Translations under genes and position numbers: made by a program
In this document: positions 9,061-17,182 of the stretch, piece after piece
How positions within the stretch are numbered: the stretch's first letter is position 1
Layout of the letters: each line of letters opens with the position of its first letter
Assembly: GCA_927911745.1 (NCBI GenBank)
Contig: CAKMQF010000047.1
Coordinates: 1 to 38,636 of the forward strand
Source of the DNA: an uncultured Gemella sp.
Lineage (GTDB): Bacteria > Bacillota > Bacilli > Staphylococcales > Gemellaceae
DNA length: 38,636 bases
Reading direction: 5' to 3'
Notes under the pieces: generated by a model
Told to the model about the DNA's origin: nothing
The model's input: only the letters and a program-made list of their open reading frames with translations
Database searches by the model: none

Positions 9061-9174
9061 ACAAGTAGGGCAGTAGTTCAAAAAGGATGACACCTTTCTT
9101 AATTAAGAAGGGAGATGGCGGTGCGACTCCGTCCGACTACTTGGTATGACATCTATTTAATAGGTGTCTTTTTT
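9061..9174 (+). ncRNA. Unassigned structured RNA, riboswitch-like, upstream of yggS
   Basis: The outer stem P1 pairs CAAGTAG (9062-9068) with CTACTTG (9137-9143). Inside are a hairpin CCTTTCTT/AAGAAGGG (9093-9112) and a small CGG/CCG helix flanked by GG/CC (9117-9134). A terminator GACATCTA/TAGGTGTC (9148-9168) plus six T follows at once. The segment GACACCT (9089-9095), inside P1, is perfectly complementary to AGGTGTC (9162-9168), the 3' arm of the terminator, so the two folds exclude each other. That is the logic of an attenuating riboswitch. I compared it from memory with common classes (TPP, FMN, cobalamin, SAM, purine, glycine, THF, ZTP, fluoride, c-di-GMP) and none fits. A second promoter follows, so it may also be an independent small RNA. 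Confidence 0.6.
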
Positions 9175-9204
9175 ATTTAATTAATAACAAAATAATAAGC
9201 ATCA

Positions 9205-9213
9205 TGTTATAAT
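9205..9213 (+). promoter_or_regulatory. Second, internal promoter of yggS
   Basis: TGTTATAAT extended -10 between the RNA terminator and the yggS start. If active, yggS has a baseline supply independent of the upstream RNA. Confidence 0.5.
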
Positions 9214-9253
9214 AAAATTAGAAAGAGTTTAAAGAAAATAAGTAGGAGAGAAA

Positions 9254-9931
9254 ATGAACGTTAGAGAAAATTTTGAGACAATAACAAGAGAAATATCGGA
9301 AACTTGTAAACAAGTAGGAAGAAATGCTGATGAAGTGAAATTAATAGCTGTAACTAAATATGTTACTGATACTAGAGTTGAAGAGGCGATAGAAGCTGGA
9401 ATTGCAGATTTTGCTGAGAATCGTCCACAAAACTATGTTGAAAGAAAGGGTAAATATTCTGATAAGACTTGGCATCTAATTGGAAGTTTACAAACACGAA
9501 AAGTACGTGATGTAATTAATGAGGTTGATTACTTCCACGCATTGGATAGAGATAGCTTAGCTAAAGAAATCGAAAAACGTGCAGAAAAAGAAATTAAATG
9601 TTTTGTACAGGTGAATGTTTCTGGAGAGGAGAGTAAACATGGTTTAACTTCAGAAGAAGCCATTGACTTTATTAAATCATTGGAACAATATTCAAAAATA
9701 AAAGTTGTCGGACTTATGACTATGGCGCCTTTTGTTGAAGATGAAGAAATACTACGTAATTGCTTTAGAAAATTAAGACAGTTACGTGATGAAGTAAAAG
9801 GGTTGAATTTACCATATGCACCATGTGAGTTTTTATCTATGGGTATGAGTAACGACTATAAAATTGCAATTGAAGAGGGTGCGACTCATATAAGAGTTGG
9901 TACTGCATTAGTAGGTTGTGAGTTAAAATAA
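9254..9931 (+). CDS. YggS/YlmE-family PLP-binding homeostasis protein
   Basis: 225 residues, normal for the family. It binds pyridoxal phosphate without known catalysis and buffers free PLP. The PLP lysine lies in IAVTKYV near residue 36. Other family marks are FAENRPQNYVERK, WHLIGSLQTRK, FVQVNVSGEESKHGL and FLSMGMSNDYKIAIEEGATHIRVGTALVG. The ribosome site GGAG is eight bases before the ATG. In many Firmicutes this gene sits at the ylmDEFGH cell-division cluster; here it is instead next to a YgjP-like gene and behind the unusual RNA leader. Confidence 0.93.
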   Translation: MNVRENFETITREISETCKQVGRNADEVKLIAVTKYVTDTRVEEAIEAGIADFAENRPQNYVERKGKYSDKTWHLIGSLQTRKVRDVINEVDYFHALDRDSLAKEIEKRAEKEIKCFVQVNVSGEESKHGLTSEEAIDFIKSLEQYSKIKVVGLMTMAPFVEDEEILRNCFRKLRQLRDEVKGLNLPYAPCEFLSMGMSNDYKIAIEEGATHIRVGTALVGCELK

Positions 9932-9953
9932 TAAAATATAGAGGAGGGGTAGT

Positions 9954-10653
9954 ATGCAAAGAGTAATAACTGTAGTTGATTTAATCGTCACTATTAAATA
10001 CAGAAGAAAAATGAAAAACATCTATTTAAAAGTTGAAAAAAATGCTGATGTAGTAGTGAGTGCCCCTCCAAGAACACCTAACTATATCATAAAAAAACTT
10101 GTTCAAGAAAATATAGATGAGATAAAACTTAGAAGAACAAATATCTTGAAGAATGGTCATACTTTTAAAAACTATGTAACAGGTGAAAAACATTATGTTT
10201 TCGGGAAAGAATTAACTTTAGAAGTTAGACTGGGAGATAAAAAATAAGGTAACTCTTTCTAATGACAAGTTAATTCTAAGCGTTAAAGATAAATACCAAG
10301 ATAGAGAACAAATAGTAACAAGGGAACTTAGAAAGATTGTTTATAATAAATGCTTGGAGTTTCTTAGTAAGTACGAAAAGCTTATGAATGTTCATGCTGA
10401 ACAGCTTAGAATTAAAAAGATGAAAACACGTTGGGGAACATGTAATATCGAAGCGAAAAGAATCTGGATAAACTACGAACTTGTAAAATATCCAGTTGAG
10501 TGTTTGGAACATACTATTGTTCACGAACTTACTCACTTGTTAGAAACAAATCACACACCGAGATTTTATACATTGTTAGGAAAATACTATCCTAATTACA
10601 GAGAAAATGATAAATTAATAAAAGAATTTAGTAAACAACTAATCGGTAGATAA
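9954..10653 (+). CDS. YgjP-like (DUF45) zinc metallopeptidase (frameshifted)
   Basis: About 232 residues after repair. The C-terminal half carries the gluzincin-type motif HELTH in HTIVHELTHLLETNHTPRF, with MKTRWGTCN upstream; both are hallmarks of the YgjP/SprT-like DUF45 family. Some members lie beside type I restriction systems, but this one is 2.7 kb from hsdM with trigger factor between. The frame breaks in the A6 run 10239-10244; five A restores GDKNKVTLSNDK. GAGGAGG at 9940-9946 is a strong ribosome site, and the gene probably shares the yggS transcript (22-base gap). Physiological substrate unknown. Confidence 0.85.
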
Positions 10654-10698
10654 AAAGTATAGAAGTATTACAATTTTTTTGAAATTTATTATTAAATG

Positions 10699-10740
10699 AG
10701 AGTGGGTTAAATAATTTTTTAAGACTATTTAACTTACTCT
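10699..10740 (+). terminator. Long hairpin between the YgjP-like gene and tig
   Basis: Fifteen-base stem (10699-10713 with 10726-10740), closed except for two G-U pairs, and a 12-base loop. The T-run after it is absent (TAAAAAC), so it may stabilise a 3' end rather than terminate alone. Confidence 0.55.
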
Positions 10741-10768
10741 TAAAAACAATAATTTGAGTATGTAACGA

Positions 10769-10797
10769 TTGACTTTTTACGCTATTTACTATATAAT
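10769..10797 (+). promoter_or_regulatory. Promoter of tig
   Basis: TTGACT and TATAAT separated by 17 bases, a strong housekeeping-type promoter with a 70-base leader. Confidence 0.8.
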
Positions 10798-10870
10798 TAA
10801 TCAAGAGTTTTTAGTATTTTTATACTAACATTTTTGATGATACTTAAAAGTATTTTTGGAGGAAAAATAA

Positions 10871-12139
10871 ATGTCACAAATTTTAAATAAAGAAGATGGA
10901 AAAGTAGTTATCGCTTTTTCAGCAACAAAAGAAGAATTTGCGAAAGGATTAGATCAAGCATTCAAACGTGCAGTTAAACGTGTTAACGCACCTGGATTCA
11001 GAAAAGGTAAATTACCAAGAGCCGTATTCAACAAAATGTACGGTGAAGAAGCACTATTCCAAGATGCAGTAGATTTCGTATTACCAGCAGCTTATACAAA
11101 AGCTATTGATGAATTAGAAGTTTCACCACTAGCTATGCCTGATATCGATGTTAAAGAAATCAGCAAAGAAGAAGGTGTTAAATTCGAAGCAGTTGTTACT
11201 GTTAAACCAAATGTTGAATTAGGTGAATACAAAAACCTTGGATTAGAAAAAGAATCAGTAGAAGTTACAGATGCTGATGTAGAAGAAAGATTAGATAGTT
11301 TATTAAGCCGTCAAGCTGAATGGCAAATCAAAGAAGGAGAATCTAAAAAAGGTGATATCGTAGTTATCGACTTTAAAGGATTTATCGGAGACGAAGCTTT
11401 TGAAGGTGGAGAAGCTAAAGGTTACGAATTAGAATTAGGTTCAGGTTCATTCATCCCTGGATTCGAAGAACAATTAGAAGGAAAAGTTGCTCCAGTTGAT
11501 ACAGAAGTTAACGTAACATTCCCAGAAAACTACCAAGTAGCTGACCTTGCAGGTAAAGCAGCTAAATTTGAAGTTACAGTTCACGATGTAAAAGAAAAAG
11601 TTTTACCAGAATTAACTGATGAATTCGTTAAAGAATTTTCTAAAGAAGCAGCTTCAACTGTAGCTGAATACAAAGAAAAATTAAAAGAAGAAATCAAATT
11701 AGAAAAAGAAAACTTAGCAGAAAAATCTTACTCTGATAAAGTAATTTCTACAGCTGTAGAAAACGCAAAAGTTTCTGTACCGGAAAAATTAGTAGAACAA
11801 GAAGTTAACTCTATGTTCGAACAATTCACTGGAAACTTATCTCGTCAAGGATTATCATTCGACTTATATGAGCAATTCACTGGAAAAGGTGAAGCTGATC
11901 TTAAAGCAGAAATGAAATCAGACGCTGAAAACAAAATCAAAACTTCATTCGTACTAGGTGAAATCGCTGAAGTAGAAAAAGTTGAAGTAACAGAAGCTGA
12001 CATCGATGCAGAAGTTAAAGAACTTGCTACTATGTACAACATGACTGAAGAAGGAATCAAACAACGTATTAGTGTTGAAGACTTACGTGGTGAGTTAGTA
12101 ATCCAAAAAACTGTTGATTTCTTAAAAGCTAACAACTAA
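10871..12139 (+). CDS. tig: Trigger factor, ribosome-associated chaperone
   Basis: 422 residues, close to the usual 430. The N-terminal ribosome-docking loop GFRKGKLPR is at about 42-50. A FKBP-like prolyl isomerase domain follows (GDIVVIDFKGFIGDEAFEGG, then FIPGFEEQLEG), then the helical C-terminal chaperone arms. It binds nascent chains at the exit tunnel. Codon use is biased towards AAC, TTC and GAA-type preferred codons, unlike neighbouring accessory genes, fitting high expression. GGAGG precedes the ATG by about eight bases, and terminators flank it, so it is monocistronic. Confidence 0.97.
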   Translation: MSQILNKEDGKVVIAFSATKEEFAKGLDQAFKRAVKRVNAPGFRKGKLPRAVFNKMYGEEALFQDAVDFVLPAAYTKAIDELEVSPLAMPDIDVKEISKEEGVKFEAVVTVKPNVELGEYKNLGLEKESVEVTDADVEERLDSLLSRQAEWQIKEGESKKGDIVVIDFKGFIGDEAFEGGEAKGYELELGSGSFIPGFEEQLEGKVAPVDTEVNVTFPENYQVADLAGKAAKFEVTVHDVKEKVLPELTDEFVKEFSKEAASTVAEYKEKLKEEIKLEKENLAEKSYSDKVISTAVENAKVSVPEKLVEQEVNSMFEQFTGNLSRQGLSFDLYEQFTGKGEADLKAEMKSDAENKIKTSFVLGEIAEVEKVEVTEADIDAEVKELATMYNMTEEGIKQRISVEDLRGELVIQKTVDFLKANN

Positions 12140-12159
12140 TTTTAGCAAATCATCCTTAA

Positions 12160-12194
12160 GCATATAGAGTGTCTAACATTCTATATGCTTTTTT
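12160..12194 (+). terminator. Terminator of tig
   Basis: Nine-base stem GCATATAGA/TCTATATGC followed by six T. Confidence 0.9.
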
Positions 12195-12240
12195 ATGATA
12201 ATAAGGTGGTGAATAAATTTGAAAGAATAATAGTATGTAA

Positions 12241-12294
12241 TTAATGAAATATATTGTTTTCATTAAAAATATATGGTAGTATATAAGTATACTA
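12241..12294 (+). promoter_or_regulatory. Two palindromes and promoter ahead of the GNAT pair
   Basis: The first palindrome is perfect: TTAATGAAA (12241-12249) and TTTCATTAA (12258-12266). The second, also perfect, is TAGTATA (12277-12283) and TATACTA (12288-12294). TTGTTT (12254-12259) and TAGTAT (12277-12282) are 17 bases apart and could be the promoter, placing the second palindrome over the -10. Such dyads are usual for toxin-antitoxin autoregulation. Confidence 0.5.
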
Positions 12295-12320
12295 TATATA
12301 AAAAGAGGAGGTGTCTTCTT

Positions 12321-12503
12321 ATGGCAACCAAAAGTTTTAGTACTACTCTAAAATTCAATAGAAAATCTACTGACAGTCTTTTGAATGCTTTAGGAAACAC
12401 GAGAAAACCAAAAATGGAAGAAATTCCTAAAACAAGAGTAGTTAAAGACGATCAAGATATAGTTAATCTTTTTAAAAAACCAGCTACTAGAAAGGATATT
12501 TAA
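12321..12503 (+). CDS. Small basic protein, candidate antitoxin of the GNAT pair
   Basis: 60 residues from ATG 12321 behind GAGGAGG (12305-12311). The N-terminal half (MATKSFSTTLKFNRKSTDSL) could contain a beta strand and a helix; the tail is charged and probably unstructured. That division, DNA-binding start plus disordered toxin-wrapping end, is usual for antitoxins. It is not the DUF1778 ribbon-helix-helix antitoxin normally paired with GNAT toxins. Its stop overlaps the next ATG by one base (TAATG). Function is inferred from size, overlap and palindromes only. Confidence 0.55.
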   Translation: MATKSFSTTLKFNRKSTDSLLNALGNTRKPKMEEIPKTRVVKDDQDIVNLFKKPATRKDI

Positions 12504-13105
12504 TGGAATTTACAGTAGTAGCGTTAAGAAATTTACTAAACACATATTCAGTAGATGATGTTAAAGAAATTTTAAATACTTTTAAAAGCATATCCAATCA
12601 TGAAACGAATGAGATAAATGATGTGGAATGCTTTTTACATGATAAAGCGATTAACTTTGAGAACATGGCTTGGGCAACTACTCACTTAGTATTTGTAGAA
12701 TTAGAAAAACCAGTGCTTGTTGGTTATTTTTCTTTTGCAAATAGACCTTTAAAGATGACCAAAAAGAATTTTGAAAAATTATCGAATAATCAAAAGAAAA
12801 AATTATTGAAGTATGGAAGAAGAGAAGAAAATTTTATAGAGATTAATAGTTATCTAATTGGACAGCTTGGGAAAAATTATAATTTAGATGATAGTATAAA
12901 GCAGGAAGTAACAGGAAATAAGTTATTGACAATAGCATATCAAATGTTAGTGGATATTGTTAAGGTTGTAAATGTAAAATATGTATGGATAGAATGTGAA
13001 GATAATGAAAAGATTCTAAAATTCTATCAAGATTTTGGATTTAATCTGATAGAAAATTATCAAGGTGATAATGAACTAAATGTGTTAATAATGAAAATAG
13101 AATAG
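12503..13105 (+). CDS. GNAT-family N-acetyltransferase, candidate toxin
   Basis: 200 residues. A beta strand pair HLVFVELEKPVLVGYFSFA is followed by IEINSYLIGQLGKN (strand 4) and a helix, then VKYVWIECEDNEKILKFYQDFGF, the classic GNAT end motif. The acetyl-CoA P-loop normally reading Q/RXXGXG/A is degenerate here (VTGNKLLTIAYQ). GNAT toxins acetylate aminoacyl-tRNA and stop translation, but many GNATs modify small molecules or proteins. The toxin call rests on the coupled small partner and the flanking defence genes. No terminator is obvious until 13203. Confidence 0.7.
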   Translation: MEFTVVALRNLLNTYSVDDVKEILNTFKSISNHETNEINDVECFLHDKAINFENMAWATTHLVFVELEKPVLVGYFSFANRPLKMTKKNFEKLSNNQKKKLLKYGRREENFIEINSYLIGQLGKNYNLDDSIKQEVTGNKLLTIAYQMLVDIVKVVNVKYVWIECEDNEKILKFYQDFGFNLIENYQGDNELNVLIMKIE

Positions 13106-13182
13106 CTTTGTAGAAAAGAGAGTATCATTTTGTTGAATATTTATTGTGGAATATATATTGAAGATTAAATCTTTCGTGACAA

Positions 13183-13238
13183 ATAGACACTATCTATATC
13201 AGGAATTATGGGTTTTAAACTTGTAATTCTTTTTTTTA
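13183..13238 (+). terminator. Palindrome and terminator between the GNAT and hsdM genes
   Basis: ATAGA-cacta-TCTAT (13183-13197) resembles the palindrome at 6442-6458. It is followed by a hairpin GAATTA/TAATTC (13203-13229) and nine T, a likely terminator for the GNAT transcript. Confidence 0.5.
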
Positions 13239-13274
13239 TAAATATTTTTAAAAGTGAAGATATTATAGATTTAA

Positions 13275-13327
13275 ACACATATGTACCCTTATGTGTCTTT
13301 TTTTATGTACACTTTATGTGTTATAAT
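13275..13327 (+). promoter_or_regulatory. hsdM promoter: hairpin, T7 tract, extended -10
   Basis: ACACATA (13275-13281) and TATGTGT (13290-13296) form a hairpin followed by C and seven T. Exactly 17 bases later is TGTTATAAT, an extended -10 (TATAAT 13322-13327). The same design with 19 identical bases (13293-13311) recurs ahead of the HEPN-nuclease gene at 21023-21076. The hairpin may stop read-through or act as an operator. Confidence 0.6.
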
Positions 13328-13360
13328 GATAAGGATAATATAAGAAATTAGGAGATGAAA

Positions 13361-14941
13361 ATGGGAAATAGTGTTAAAGAAAATTATGAAACAATTCAAC
13401 GTGCAGAATTACATAGAAAAATCTGGACGATTGCTGATGATGTAAGAGGTGCAGTAGATGGTTGGGATTTTAAACAGTATATATTAGGTATATTATTCTA
13501 CAGATTCATCTCAGAAAACATGAGAGATTATTTTAATAGAGCCGAACGTGAAGCAGGAGCTGTGGATTTTAATTATGCTGAGTTGAGTGATGACGAGGCG
13601 TTAAAATATTTTAAACCTGGAACTGTTAAAGAAAAAGGATTTTTCATTTTGCCGAGCCAACTTTTTGAAAATATTGTAAAAACTGCAACTAAAGAAGATA
13701 ACTTAAATGCTAAATTAGATACGATATTCAAAGAAATTGAAGCAAGTGCTATTGGAAGTGCTTCAGAAGAGGATTTCAAAGGATTATTTAGAGATGTTGA
13801 TTTAACAAGTGATCGTTTAGGAGAATCTGTACCCGAAAAAAATATGAAATTAACTAGTATTTTAGTAGGTATTAGTGAACTTAATTTTGGTAATTTTGAA
13901 GACAATCATATTGATGCATTTGGAGATGCCTATGAATATTTAATTTCTAATTATGCATCTAATGCAGGTAAATCTGGTGGAGAGTTTTTCACTCCTCAAA
14001 CAGTGTCAAGATTGTTAGCTAAAATAGTAGTAGATGGAAAAGATAAGATTAATAAAGTATACGACCCGACATGTGGAAGTGGTTCATTATTATTACAGAT
14101 GAGAAAGTTCGAATGTGTGGAGATAGAAGAAGGTTATTATGGTCAAGAAATAAATATGACTAACTATAACTTAGCGCGAATGAACATGTTCTTGCACAAT
14201 GTGAACTACAATGATTTTTCTATTAAACGAGGAGATACACTATTAAATCCTTATCATGGGGAAGAAAGACCGTTCGATGCTATAGTATCAAACCCACCGT
14301 ATTCTATAAAATGGATAGGTGATGCGGATCCAACATTAATTAACGATGAACGTTTCGCACCTGCTGGTAAACTTGCGCCTAAATCATATGCGGACTATGC
14401 GTTTATTATGCATTCACTTAGTTATTTATCAAGTAAAGGACGAGCAGCTATAGTTTGCTTCCCAGGTATTTTTTATAGGAAAGGTGCAGAGAAAACTATT
14501 AGAAAATATTTAGTAGATAATAACTTTGTAGATTGTGTTATTCAACTTCCTGATAATCTATTCTTTGGAACGTCGATTGCTACTTGTGTATTAGTATTAG
14601 CGAAAAATAAAACTGAGAACAAAACTTTATTTATAGATGCATCTAAAGAATTCAAAAAAGAAACAAACAATAATATATTAGAAGAAAAAAATATAGATAA
14701 TATCATTGAAGAGTTTAGAAATAGAGCAGATGTGGAACACTTTTCACGTTATGTAGATAGTAGTGAAATAGAGGAAAATGATTATAATTTATCAGTATCA
14801 ACATATGTAGAAAAAGAAGACACTAGAGAAAAAATCGACATCAAAGTATTAAATAAAGAAATTGCTGAAACTGTGGAGAAAATAGATGAATTACGTGCAT
14901 CTATAGATGAGATAGTTAGGGAGCTAGAGAGCGATGAATAA
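13361..14941 (+). CDS. hsdM: Type I restriction-modification, DNA methyltransferase subunit
   Basis: 526 residues from ATG 13361, six bases after GGAG; the ATG at 13355 touches the ribosome site and is rejected. The N-terminal helical domain opens [20 protein letters not shown]. The gamma-class N6-adenine methylase core shows [12 protein letters not shown] (S-adenosylmethionine motif, about residue 235) and NPPYS (catalytic motif IV, about 310). The C-terminus is a coiled coil that grips HsdS. It methylates adenine in the site chosen by HsdS and is needed for both modification and restriction. It overlaps the following rhuM gene by eight bases. Confidence 0.97.
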   Translation: MGNSVKENYETIQRAELHRKIWTIADDVRGAVDGWDFKQYILGILFYRFISENMRDYFNRAEREAGAVDFNYAELSDDEALKYFKPGTVKEKGFFILPSQLFENIVKTATKEDNLNAKLDTIFKEIEASAIGSASEEDFKGLFRDVDLTSDRLGESVPEKNMKLTSILVGISELNFGNFEDNHIDAFGDAYEYLISNYASNAGKSGGEFFTPQTVSRLLAKIVVDGKDKINKVYDPTCGSGSLLLQMRKFECVEIEEGYYGQEINMTNYNLARMNMFLHNVNYNDFSIKRGDTLLNPYHGEERPFDAIVSNPPYSIKWIGDADPTLINDERFAPAGKLAPKSYADYAFIMHSLSYLSSKGRAAIVCFPGIFYRKGAEKTIRKYLVDNNFVDCVIQLPDNLFFGTSIATCVLVLAKNKTENKTLFIDASKEFKKETNNNILEEKNIDNIIEEFRNRADVEHFSRYVDSSEIEENDYNLSVSTYVEKEDTREKIDIKVLNKEIAETVEKIDELRASIDEIVRELESDE

Positions 14942-15928
14942 TAACATTATTATTTATAATACGGAAGACGGAAAGTCAAAAATAAATCTTAAGTTAGAAG
15001 ATGGAACAATTTGGCTTAATCAACTACAAATAGCAGAACTTTTTCAAACAACCAAACAGAACATTAGCAAGCATATAAAAGCTATATTTGAAGATGATGA
15101 ACTTAGTGAAGTTTCAACTGTCAACTATCAGTTGACAGTTCAAAAGAAGGGAAAAGGGAAATAGAAAGAAATATTGCTTTTTATAACCTTGATATGATTC
15201 TCGCTGTTGGTTATCGTGTGCGTTCTCCACGTGGAGTACAATTTAGAAAATATGCAACTACAGTTTTAAAAGAATATCTAATTAAAGGTTTCGCTATGGA
15301 TGATGATCGTCTTAAAAACTTTGGTGGTGGAAACTACTTTAAAGAACTTTTAGATCGCATTCGTGATATTCGTTCTAGTGAGAAAGTATTCTATCGTCAA
15401 GTGTTAGAATTATTCTCAACATCAATAGACTATGATAAGAATAGTGATGAAGCGAAGAAATTCTTTGCAACTGTTCAAAATAAAATGCATTACGCAATAC
15501 ATCATCATACGGCAAGTGAATTGGTATTTGATAGAGTAGATGGTGATAAAGAATTTATGGGACTAACTACCTTTAAAGGAGAATTACCAACATTAACAGA
15601 AGCTAAAACAGCTAAAAACTATTTAAATGAAAAAGAATTACGTAGTTTAAATCAACTTGTATCTGGGTATTTAGACTTTGCAGAAAGACAAGCAGAACGT
15701 GCTGTAGCTATGACAATGGTAGATTGGATAAAACATGTCGATAATATTCTACGAGCAACAGGTGAAGATATATTAGAAAATGCTGGGAAAATATCACGAA
15801 TACAAATGGAAGAAAAAGTGGAAGAAGAATATAAAAAGTATTCAGAACACACTTTAACTCAAGTAGAACAAGATTATTTAGAAGAAATTAAAAATATAGA
15901 AAAAATAGCAAAGAAAGGAGGAAAATAG
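14934..15928 (+). CDS. rhuM: RhuM-family protein inside the type I operon (frameshifted)
   Basis: 331 residues after repair. The N-terminus [23 protein letters not shown] is a helix-turn-helix, and the rest ([20 protein letters not shown], then the Fic-neighbour-like helical region [17 protein letters not shown]) is typical of the RhuM virulence-protein family. Such proteins are often inserted in hsd operons, but their role is unknown. The frame breaks in the A4 run 15142-15145; one extra A gives [18 protein letters not shown], which matches the family. A perfect ten-base inverted repeat (15116-15140) lies just before the break. The stop abuts the hsdS start, so translation is coupled. Confidence 0.85.
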
Positions 15929-17170
15929 ATGACGAACATATTAGAATTACTTAAGAATGAAAAAGTGGAGTGGAAGAAGTTAGGGGAAGTAGTAGAAATT
16001 GTCACAGATTATGTTGCTGCAGGATCATTTAAAACAATAGCTGAAAATGTAAAATATTTACAAAAAGAAGGTTATGCTCAGTTAATACGTACAAAGGATA
16101 TAAAATCAGATTTTAAAAAAGTTGATGATTTTGTTTATGTAGATGAAAATGCATTTCGATTCCTATATAGAGTAAATTTAGATAAAGAGTGTATAATATT
16201 ACCTAATATCGGTAATTGTGGCGAGGTATATTACATTTATCCTGAAAAGCTTCCTAGCGATAATAATGTTTTGGGACCTAATGCAATTTATCTTAGAAGT
16301 AAAACACAAAGTAATAAATATTTATATTATCTATTTCATGAATATTTCTTTCAAAAATCATTAGAAAAAATTACAAGTAAAGTAGGTCAAGGGAAATTTA
16401 ATAAAACAGACTTAAAAGAGTTATTAATCCCTATTCCATCATTAGAAACTCAAGAAAAAATGGTAGAAATACTTGATAAATTCACAAGTTATGTTACGGA
16501 ACTTCAGTCAGAACTTCAGTCACGTACTAAACAATATACTTATTACAGAGATAAGTTATTAAGTGAAGAATATTTGATAAAAGCGACTAAGGAAATGGAA
16601 GAAGATAGAAGATTAAATATAGTTCAATTAGAAGAAGTTGTTACTATAAAAAATGGTAAAGATTGGAAAAAGTTAGATCAAGGGGATATCCCTGTTTACG
16701 GTAGTGGAGGAGAAATGGGGGTATTTGTCGATAAGTACTCTTATGATAAACCGACTGTTTTAATTCCGAGAAAAGGATCAATAGATAATGTATTTTATTT
16801 AGATAAGCCATTTTGGAATGTTGATACGATTTTTCATACTGAAATTGATGAAAGTAAATTGATACCTAAGTATTTTTATTATTTTATAGAGCACTATGAT
16901 TTAAATAAATTAAGTGATAATTCGACAAGACCAAGTTTAACACAGTCAACTTTAAATAAATTGAAGGTACCTCTTCCACCCCTTTCACTTCAAAATAAAA
17001 TAGTGAGGATCTTGGATAAGTTCCAAGTACTGCTTGCAGATACAAAAGGATTGATACCTGTAGAAATAGAACAACGTCAGAAACAATATGAATATTATCG
17101 AGAAAAACTCTTGACATTTGACGTAGAATATAGTAGAACGAACGAACGAACGAACGTTCATAATATCTAA
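15929..17170 (+). CDS. hsdS: Type I restriction-modification, specificity subunit
   Basis: 413 residues with two target-recognition domains. The first (about 10-170) starts WKKLGEVVEIVTDYV. A conserved spacer helix follows (ILDKFTSYVTELQSE..YYRDKLLS, about 184-215). The second domain (about 228-345) starts VQLEEVVTIKNGKDWKK and ends SLQNKIVRILDKFQVLL. A final spacer helix ends EQRQKQYEYYREKLLTF. Each half reads one part of a split DNA site. The ribosome site AAAGGAGG precedes the ATG. The C-terminal tail is encoded by a GAAC tandem tract (17136-17156), so its length depends on repeat number. A third recognition unit follows, suggesting this gene has been or can be reshuffled. Confidence 0.93.
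   Translation: MTNILELLKNEKVEWKKLGEVVEIVTDYVAAGSFKTIAENVKYLQKEGYAQLIRTKDIKSDFKKVDDFVYVDENAFRFLYRVNLDKECIILPNIGNCGEVYYIYPEKLPSDNNVLGPNAIYLRSKTQSNKYLYYLFHEYFFQKSLEKITSKVGQGKFNKTDLKELLIPIPSLETQEKMVEILDKFTSYVTELQSELQSRTKQYTYYRDKLLSEEYLIKATKEMEEDRRLNIVQLEEVVTIKNGKDWKKLDQGDIPVYGSGGEMGVFVDKYSYDKPTVLIPRKGSIDNVFYLDKPFWNVDTIFHTEIDESKLIPKYFYYFIEHYDLNKLSDNSTRPSLTQSTLNKLKVPLPPLSLQNKIVRILDKFQVLLADTKGLIPVEIEQRQKQYEYYREKLLTFDVEYSRTNERTNVHNI
17136..17156 (+). repeat. Tetranucleotide tract (GAAC)5 at the 3' end of hsdS
   Basis: Five perfect GAAC copies plus one G. The tract is in frame in the hsdS tail. With one copy more the frame stops at 17163; with one copy fewer it runs to 17210. The tract is short, but such repeats are classic slip-strand sites in restriction-modification genes. 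Confidence 0.85.
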
Positions 17171-17182
17171 TACTTACTATAA

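Noticed and set aside
11845..12135. Minus-strand frame inside tig
   Set aside because: Shadow of a highly codon-biased gene; serine/threonine-rich translation typical of an antisense frame.
15116..15145. Programmed frameshift in rhuM at an inverted repeat
   Set aside because: A perfect 10-base inverted repeat precedes the break, but there is no slippery heptamer and the break fits the same A-run error seen elsewhere; the repeat encodes normal family residues.
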